NCBI GenBank assembly: GCA_964653695.1
Contig: CAZZFQ010000049.1
Span: 1 to 10,778, forward strand
Length of the DNA stretch: 10,778 bases
Direction of reading: 5' to 3'
Source: JALHTG01 sp964653695
GTDB lineage: Archaea > Thermoproteota > Bathyarchaeia > 40CM-2-53-6 > JALHTG01
Position 1 is the first letter of the stretch, and the number at the start of each line of letters is the position of its first letter. The notes beneath the pieces were generated by a model. The model worked only from the letters and a program-made list of their open reading frames with translations. It was not told the origin of the DNA and ran no database searches. Below, in pieces: positions 6,446 to 10,778 of this stretch. The position numbers and the translations under genes are program-made.

Positions 6446-6511
6446 GGTCCATCGCCGTAGGGCCCTCACCGAAACCGGACAGTAACATGGTGGTAAACGG
6501 TACAGCTACTG

Positions 6512-6579
6512 TGTGCCCAAGTTCCAGAATTCTTACGTCCCTTAGAGGCATCTACAAATCCCCACGCAACTTGGGTACA
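6512..6579. repeat. 12-base inverted repeat with 44-base loop between convergent genes
   Basis: TGTGCCCAAGTT (6512-6523) pairs with AACTTGGGTACA (6568-6579) over all 12 positions, with one G-T pair. The right arm ends about 10 bases beyond the stop of the minus-strand M29-like gene. The right arm can also form a competing short hairpin, ACTTG-GGTA-CAAGT (6569-6582). A bidirectional transcript end or the ends of a tiny mobile element (about 68 bases) are the options. Twelve matching positions at this distance are unlikely to be chance. Confidence 0.5.
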
Positions 6580-6589
6580 AGTACGCAAG

Positions 6590-7621
6590 TCATGCTTTCA
6601 GATGGAGTCGCCGCTCATTCGCAATCACATTTCCGTCTACGATCACGGTAGGCTCGTACATGACTACGTCAAAATGAATCGGACAATGTACCTTTCCATA
6701 GTAGTAGATATTGTCGCCAAATGCGAAGTGAGCAGTACCCAATCCTTTCTTTTCTTCTTGGAAGTCGCCGTTCCTTCGTGATTCTGGGTTTACTCCTATT
6801 CCGATTTCTGCAAAGTTGTCGAAGTTCTGAATTCTGGAAATCCATTCTCTTAGGATCGTTGCCTCTCTTCCTCCAGTAACTTTGGCAACTCTTCCTTTCT
6901 CAATCTCAATTCTAATCGGTTCCCTTGGCAACCCCAGATAGGCGGTTGGACCATCGACGACGACTGTTCCGTTGGCAGTTCCCTCGATTGTACTGAGCGA
7001 GACTTCTCCATCTGAGAATGCGGCTGATTGACCAGCTTCAGTGGCAATCCCTGCCTCAACTATTGCCTTTCTTCCGTCGATTCGCGCTGTCAGATTGGTT
7101 CCTGCAGGTGTTGTTACCTTGATGTCTTTTCCCGCAAATACCTTTGCCAGTTTCAGAGCAGTCGAATAGACTTCTTCATAGTTCGCTGTTGCTGCGCCAC
7201 CTATCCAGTTGTCAATCGACCGCAACACCATGGACATATATCGTATCTTCTGGGTGTGGAGCAATTCAGCTACTTGGCTGTCATAGGAAGGAGCACCTGA
7301 GGTTGCATTGAGGCCGACTACAACTTGAAAAGTGTCCAGAATTTTTCTTATCGATTCAGGCAAAGCGGTGTGGGATCCTATTCCAAGTGTCTCTCTACTA
7401 GGCATTACCGTGATCAGGTATTCTGCACCCATGGATGATGATTCTCCTGCCAGTGCTGTAACCATGCTCATCTCCGTCGTAGTATCTGCTACAAGCAAGA
7501 CTTTCTCGTTAGGTCTGACCTTCAGTAATTTTGTGATGATTAGGTTGGCGGATTTGACTACTTGAAGCGCGCTTAGATCAGTCACACTACTCACCGGCTC
7601 ACCAATCCCTTTCAGCTTCAT
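6590..7621 (-). CDS. M29-type aminopeptidase-like metal-dependent hydrolase
   Basis: The family contains aminopeptidase T/AmpS enzymes and the related dihydroxypyridine dioxygenase NicX; all are soluble, divalent metal-dependent proteins. From the ATG at 7621 the product has 343 residues. It shows the N-terminal alpha/beta domain (VRPNEKVLLVAD, then ISMGAEY-like repeats), a central beta-rich part (FSDGEVSLSTIEGTANGTVVVDG) and the C-terminal metal-site stretch GTAHFAFGDN ... HCPIHFDVVMYEPTVIVDG, with the His-x-Asp and Glu residues conserved in M29. The substrate cannot be inferred; a peptide or small amide is likely from the neighbours. The frame is open to 7753, but that extension overlaps the amidohydrolase remnant and looks non-native. 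The TATA box directly before ATG 7621 suggests the true start may be GTG 7594 or 7585, each preceded by GGTGAG. The gene runs convergently to the FrdAB operon. Confidence 0.82.
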   Translation of the reverse strand: MKLKGIGEPVSSVTDLSALQVVKSANLIITKLLKVRPNEKVLLVADTTTEMSMVTALAGESSSMGAEYLITVMPSRETLGIGSHTALPESIRKILDTFQVVVGLNATSGAPSYDSQVAELLHTQKIRYMSMVLRSIDNWIGGAATANYEEVYSTALKLAKVFAGKDIKVTTPAGTNLTARIDGRKAIVEAGIATEAGQSAAFSDGEVSLSTIEGTANGTVVVDGPTAYLGLPREPIRIEIEKGRVAKVTGGREATILREWISRIQNFDNFAEIGIGVNPESRRNGDFQEEKKGLGTAHFAFGDNIYYYGKVHCPIHFDVVMYEPTVIVDGNVIANERRLHLKA

Positions 7622-7627
7622 ATAAAA
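7621..7627 (-). promoter_or_regulatory. TATA box of the M29-like gene
   Basis: Read on the minus strand this is TTTTATA, with an A-rich flank just upstream. Usual archaeal spacing places the transcription start near 7598, giving a leaderless or very short-leader message from GTG 7594 or 7585. The box falls immediately beyond the 3' end of the upstream amidohydrolase remnant, so the M29-like gene has its own promoter. Confidence 0.45.
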
Positions 7628-7650
7628 GATTACTCTAGAGAGCGCTGATT

Positions 7651-7962
7651 TCAGCTCGAGTTTCTGCCGCGATACAGCATGCTCTGTCCTAGGTCTACGG
7701 CTTGGTGGCTGATTCCCAGTTCTTTGCACTTTCCCTCTCCGCGTTTTGTGCACAAGATCGTTCCACCTTTGCCTGTGACTACTCCATTTACACAGATGAA
7801 GCCACCATGAACTATTGTTGCCACTGCTTCACGTTTCTCAAGATCGACAATAGTCATGTCGGCATCGGCTCCTGGTGTTAGATGACCTTTGCTTCTCAGG
7901 CCGAGCATTAAGGAAGGTACGTAGCTCGTGCGAGACACAAATTCAGAGAGGGCCCATGCACC
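7651..7962 (-). pseudogene. C-terminal fragment of an amidohydrolase (dihydroorotase-like group)
   Basis: The open stretch reads ALSEFVSRTSYVPSLMLGLRSKG and then HLTPGADADMTIVDLEKRE, followed by ATIVHGGFICVNGVVTGKGGTIL. This is the standard end of cyclic amidohydrolases: the last helix 'PA..lGL..KG.l..GadADlvi.D', then the returning beta strands of the small composite domain with 'v.v.G.iV.GkGg'. The barrel and all metal ligands are missing. In-frame stops begin at 7963-7965, just where the neighbouring plus-strand gene becomes recognisable, so about 300-350 N-terminal residues were lost by rearrangement. The ATG-less end has no promoter. The normal enzyme would hydrolyse cyclic amides or deacylate amino acids. 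It is surely non-functional as it stands. Confidence 0.75.
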
Positions 7963-9028
7963 TCAGTCAACCAGTTGGAGACCGGATCATCTGCGAAGAT
8001 CCAGCAAGAACTATGACAAATCTTGCCGAGGACGGAGTCGAATCATTCTACAACGGAAAACTCGTGAAGACAATACCAACGATATTCAGAAAAATGGCGG
8101 AACAGTAACTGAGGAGGATTTCGCGAAATACCGACCTATTGTCTTTGACCAACGTAGGACTACGTACCGCGACTTGGACGTTCATTATGCGTCATATGTG
8201 GGCGGAACAACTTGCATCGAAATGATGAACATCCTCGAAGGCTTTGATTTGGCCAGATTTCGTCAGAACTCGACTCAATCTCTGCATCTTATCGCAGAAG
8301 CCATGCGTCTAGCATACGTCGATAGGCAAACCTTGATGGGAGGATACTTCGACAAGATTCCCGTAGACAGACTAGAATCCAAGAGCCACGCAAAGAAACT
8401 GAGAAATAAGATTGCCCAAGATAGAATGATAGAAGAAATCCAAGTTGTCAACCCAAGTCGTTTGGAAGAATCGACCACTCACATATCTGCAGCCGACGAA
8501 AAAGGGAACATGGTAGCCTTAACCTACACGAATGAGAATACCTTTGGATCCGGCGTCACAATTCCGGGAACTGGGATACTCATGAACAACATGATGGCCT
8601 CCTTCAACCCTCTTCCAGGAAGAGCAAACTCAATTGGCCCCAGCAAGAACGCCCTCAGCAACATGGCCCCTACAATTCTGACCAAAGATGGCGAATCTTT
8701 CATGACTGTGGGGGCGGCCGGGAGTAGACAGATTGAGACAACTACTCTACAGGTCATACTGAACGTGGTTGACTTCAAGATGAGCATACAGAAGGCTGTA
8801 GATGCGCCTCGCATCAGGAGAGAAATGGACCGACCCTTGTACGTTGAGTCGACTATGCCCACTTCGATTGTGAGAGGCCTGCAGAAGAAGGGACACCATA
8901 CTGTGGTTGAGAATACGCGCTTCGCAACCCTTAACGCCATAGTCCGAAAACTAGGAACCGGGAAGTTCTATGGCGGAGTGGATCGGTTCCTCATAAAGCA
9001 GTGGCAGGCAAAAGCTTCAGGACTGTAA
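7956..9028 (+). pseudogene. Gamma-glutamyltransferase-family (Ntn acylase) gene, 5'-truncated and frameshifted
   Basis: These enzymes self-cleave before a Thr and then hydrolyse or transfer gamma-glutamyl or acyl groups. The first frame gives GDRIICEDPARTMTNLAEDG, typical of the middle of the large subunit. It is broken at the A5 run 8090-8094, where one missing A restores RKNGGTVTEEDFAKYRP. From there the sequence is intact to TAA 9026-9028. The nucleophile and cleavage site is ESTTHISAADEKGN, with the Thr at 8474-8476. TFGSGV, TGILMNNMM and KNALSNMAPTI follow in the expected order. The E. coli residue pair Asp-Asp after NNQM (Asp433, which holds the donor's amino group) is Ala-Ser here, and the Ser-Ser of the oxyanion site is Ser-Asn, so the ancestor may have been an acylase of different specificity. 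About 200 N-terminal residues, including the region of the substrate-binding Arg, are absent. Confidence 0.85.
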
Positions 9029-9044
9029 ATCTCTCTCTGCATCC

Positions 9045-9064
9045 CTGCGCTTGCACACGCGCAG
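9045..9064 (+). terminator. Hairpin between convergent genes, possible transcript end
   Basis: CTGCGC and GCGCAG pair perfectly over six bases around the loop TTGCACAC, 17 bases after the GGT-family stop. It is followed at 9082-9093 by a smaller dyad, GATTG-TT-CAATC, and a T-rich run. The position in the 59-base gap between converging genes supports a terminator role, possibly bidirectional. Confidence 0.5.
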
Positions 9065-9087
9065 TTGAGAAGATCGTGAGCGATTGT

Positions 9088-10560
9088 TCAATCTTTTCTG
9101 GTTATTGGGTAGATTCCGGGTGGGACGTTCTTGTATTGGAATACGCTTAGGTCTGCAGGGCATTGTCCTGGTGCGTCAACGATGATGATCTCTTCTCCCA
9201 CCTTCTCGTAGACCGCCCGAAAGTGAGTCTTGGACTTGCTCACGATGATATCGAAGTCACTCGTCTTATAGCCAAACTGCAAGATTGGGTCTTCGTCAAT
9301 AAGTGAGTGTTCAATAGTAGCCAGTTGGAGCCATATTCCGTTGGTTTTGATTATGGCAGTTGGCCCGAATTTGATTTCTTGATTCTTCCTCATGGGACCG
9401 GTACCCATGTACTTTCCTTCTCCGGCCCAGAGTACCTTGCCTTTCACTTTCACTGGTCCGCCGTCACGCCATCCTGTGCGTGCGCCGACTTCAACGTCAA
9501 CGGTCTCTCCCACTCCTGCATCGATGCAGATTTTGGCAGCCTTAGGGTCACAGAAGCATGGTATTGCAGCGTTCTTGGCATTTTGAGCGAGAAGCTCTTG
9601 AAGAACCCACGTAGTGTCACCTGTGCGGTCGGCGTGGTCGAGTATTACAATTGGTTTCTTCGCTGTCTTTGCCTTCTTGATAGCAACGGCAACCCCGTCC
9701 TTCACGTTGTAGAGGTTTCCTTCCCGTCCGGTCAAACGTTGTCTATTCCCCCACGCCAGTTTCGCCAGATCATCTACAATCTCCTTAGCTAACTTCAGGT
9801 CATTATTCGTTACAGCGACTGTGGACATTCCAAGCTGATGGACATCCGACCAAGAAAATCCGAAGAAGACAGAGACATCAACTACTCCAGGCCGCTTCTC
9901 CCACTCGTGCAGCCGATCAATGATGTCCTTAGCCGGAGGCACGGTGGTCGCACTGAACACACTGGGAACCACTAAACCCGGCTTCGCCATTGCAGTGGTG
10001 GGTTTGATCTCGCCTTTCAGTGTAGCCAGCATAGTTCTGGCTGCCCGACGACCAGTTTCACCTGCATCAACATGCGGACTACTTTGAAAACCAAACAGCG
10101 CGGTCGCTTCCTTCAAGATAGCAGGATCCAGATTGCCGTGAAGATCAAGAGCCACCATTATCGGCATCTCGTATCCAACGACTTTGCGTACTTCCCTGAC
10201 CATGTGAGTCTCGGTGTCCTGCAGGCTCTGTGTGACCATGGCCCCGTGCAGGGCTAGCAATATTCCGTCTAACTCAGTGGCCACTTTGGCAAACTCTCGT
10301 TTCATCTCGCCCACGTAGAAGTCATAGACGGAATCCGCGACAGTAGCCGTCGCTCCTCCATCTGCATCACATACCGGAAACAACTCTACGCCTTCCTTCT
10401 CACAGACCTCAATGAAACCCCCGACTGATGTGTTAGTGCCTCGCCTTTTCTCTATAACCTTCATGCCGTGCAAAGCGTCGTGTTCGAAATCTTTCAGGTC
10501 GGTAACTCCCGGCCAGAATGTGACTGTTTCATGCTTTAGTCCGGCAATTCCTATCTTCAC
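9088..10560 (-). CDS. M81 family metallopeptidase (MlrC-like)
   Basis: MlrC of microcystin-degrading bacteria is the namesake. Most members have unknown substrates, probably short or modified peptides, and bind zinc in the N-terminal domain. This copy is full length (490 residues). It has the N-terminal MKIGIAGLKHET start, DGILLALHGAM (about 98-108), the metal motif ALDLHGNLD with Asp and His, and SSPHVDAGETGRRA, which has the second His. A middle linker with GFSWSDVHQLG follows, then the C-terminal domain opening with VILDHADRTGDTTW, close to the family 'D.aDNpGgG'. It ends with QYKNVPPGIYPI. The GTG start is supported by GGAGGAG six bases upstream. No signal peptide is present, so it is cytoplasmic. 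It converges on the GGT-family gene. The frame is undamaged, and its own promoter lies upstream, so it is probably functional. Confidence 0.93.
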   Translation of the reverse strand: MKIGIAGLKHETVTFWPGVTDLKDFEHDALHGMKVIEKRRGTNTSVGGFIEVCEKEGVELFPVCDADGGATATVADSVYDFYVGEMKREFAKVATELDGILLALHGAMVTQSLQDTETHMVREVRKVVGYEMPIMVALDLHGNLDPAILKEATALFGFQSSPHVDAGETGRRAARTMLATLKGEIKPTTAMAKPGLVVPSVFSATTVPPAKDIIDRLHEWEKRPGVVDVSVFFGFSWSDVHQLGMSTVAVTNNDLKLAKEIVDDLAKLAWGNRQRLTGREGNLYNVKDGVAVAIKKAKTAKKPIVILDHADRTGDTTWVLQELLAQNAKNAAIPCFCDPKAAKICIDAGVGETVDVEVGARTGWRDGGPVKVKGKVLWAGEGKYMGTGPMRKNQEIKFGPTAIIKTNGIWLQLATIEHSLIDEDPILQFGYKTSDFDIIVSKSKTHFRAVYEKVGEEIIIVDAPGQCPADLSVFQYKNVPPGIYPITRKD

Positions 10561-10566
10561 TTACTG

Positions 10567-10616
10567 CTCCTCCAATGGTGCATCTCTGTAACCGAGGCGC
10601 CGAGTCCCGTATATAG
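10567..10616 (-). promoter_or_regulatory. Promoter and ribosome-binding site of the MlrC-like gene
   Basis: Read on the minus strand, TATATA-type sequence (CTATATA, about 10610-10616) precedes the gene by about 50 bases, predicting transcription from about 10588. GGAGGAG at 10573-10567 is a near-perfect Shine-Dalgarno six bases before the GTG at 10560 and decides that start. Confidence 0.5.
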
Positions 10617-10700
10617 AACTAACCATCGCTATTGCCATGTGGTGTTCAAACCGGGGCTTAGGAGCGAGAATATCTAGTTGTGCAGAATTACTCGTCCTCC

Positions 10701-10713
10701 GAAAGCCTTAAGG
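10701..10713 (+). promoter_or_regulatory. Possible BRE/TATA-like element for the gene starting at 10744
   Basis: GAAAGC followed by CTTAAGG resembles a purine-rich BRE and a weak TATA box. The spacing would place the transcription start near 10736, eight bases before the ATG. Together with the MlrC promoter it makes 10561-10743 a divergent intergenic region; nothing else was found in it. Confidence 0.3.
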
Positions 10714-10743
10714 TGGGTGAAACCGTAAATCTGGAGAATTTCA

Positions 10744-10778
10744 ATGGGAACTCTGAGGAAACCTTGCGAAGAGATGCA
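10744..10778 (+). CDS. Start of an unidentified protein, truncated at the window end
   Basis: An ATG preceded by GGAG (10733-10736, seven bases upstream) opens a frame reading MGTLRKPCEEM that runs off the window. A short 'PCE' motif after a basic start is seen at the beginning of some predicted archaeal transcription regulators, but eleven residues are too few to assign a family. Confidence 0.4.
   Translation, partial: MGTLRKPCEEM

Noticed and set aside
6429..6460. T-loop-like GGTTCGGGTCC suggesting a tRNA
   Set aside because: The five-base stem around the loop does not pair beyond two bases, and no acceptor, D or anticodon arms can be drawn at the right distances.
7622..7753. 44-residue N-terminal extension of the M29-like protein
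   Set aside because: It is very basic, has no family match, overlaps the amidohydrolase remnant and lies upstream of the gene's own TATA box.
8081..8110. Programmed -1 frameshift in the GGT-family gene
   Set aside because: AGA-AAA-ATG is not a standard slippery heptamer, and the gene is already 5'-truncated; a lost A in the A5 run is simpler.
1..10778. CRISPR array or other spaced direct repeats
   Set aside because: No regularly spaced repeats were seen anywhere in the window.

Overview
The window looks like archaeal chromosomal DNA, most likely from a Thermoproteota lineage (Bathyarchaeia-like is a guess; no rRNA or other marker is present). The reasons are: AT-rich TATA-type boxes about 50 bases upstream of usable starts; frequent GTG and TTG starts; Shine-Dalgarno sequences matching the archaeal 16S tail (GGTGA, GGAGG); a superoxide dismutase whose C-terminal metal motif is of the Sulfolobus type (DxFEH); and a PriS-like archaeo-eukaryotic primase domain. 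No tRNA, rRNA or CRISPR array was seen.

Layout. 1-386 is the 3' end of an Fe/Mn superoxide dismutase. 504-1197 holds a string of very small plus-strand genes: a 43-residue single-pass membrane protein joined by a GTGA overlap to an AbrB-like gene with an in-frame TGA, a two-helix membrane protein, and a doubtful ribbon-helix-helix-like ORF. 1208-1298 is a long imperfect inverted repeat between convergent genes. 1310-2093 (minus) is a frameshifted AEP primase-like gene with a coding-like remnant upstream of it. 2341-3186 encodes a DUF6282-type amidohydrolase-fold protein. Three bases later begins a 5'-truncated, multiply frameshifted IS5-type transposase relic (3190-3834). 3953-6347 is a two-gene operon for a fumarate reductase/succinate dehydrogenase-like flavoprotein and iron-sulfur subunit with no membrane anchor gene. 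6348-6589 is non-coding and holds three symmetric elements. 6590-7621 (minus) is an M29-type aminopeptidase-like protein. 7651-7962 (minus) and 7956-9028 (plus) are the 3' parts of an amidohydrolase and a gamma-glutamyltransferase-family gene, both cut off at the same point. 9088-10560 (minus) is an MlrC/M81-family protein, and a new plus-strand gene starts at 10744.

How the genes fit together. The intact genes are mostly hydrolases for amide or peptide-like substrates (M29, M81, DUF6282, with remnants of a GGT-type acylase and another amidohydrolase) beside a soluble-looking fumarate-reductase-type pair. This suggests an accessory catabolic island for modified amino acids or peptides; that role is inference. 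The island is decaying: the AbrB-like, primase, transposase, amidohydrolase and GGT loci are each broken by a nonsense codon, a frameshift or a deletion, while the genes between them are intact. No wholly new system can be demonstrated here. The most notable points are the shared breakpoint joining the two truncated divergent genes, the anchorless FrdAB pair with twelve cysteines, and the small coupled membrane/AbrB gene pair.
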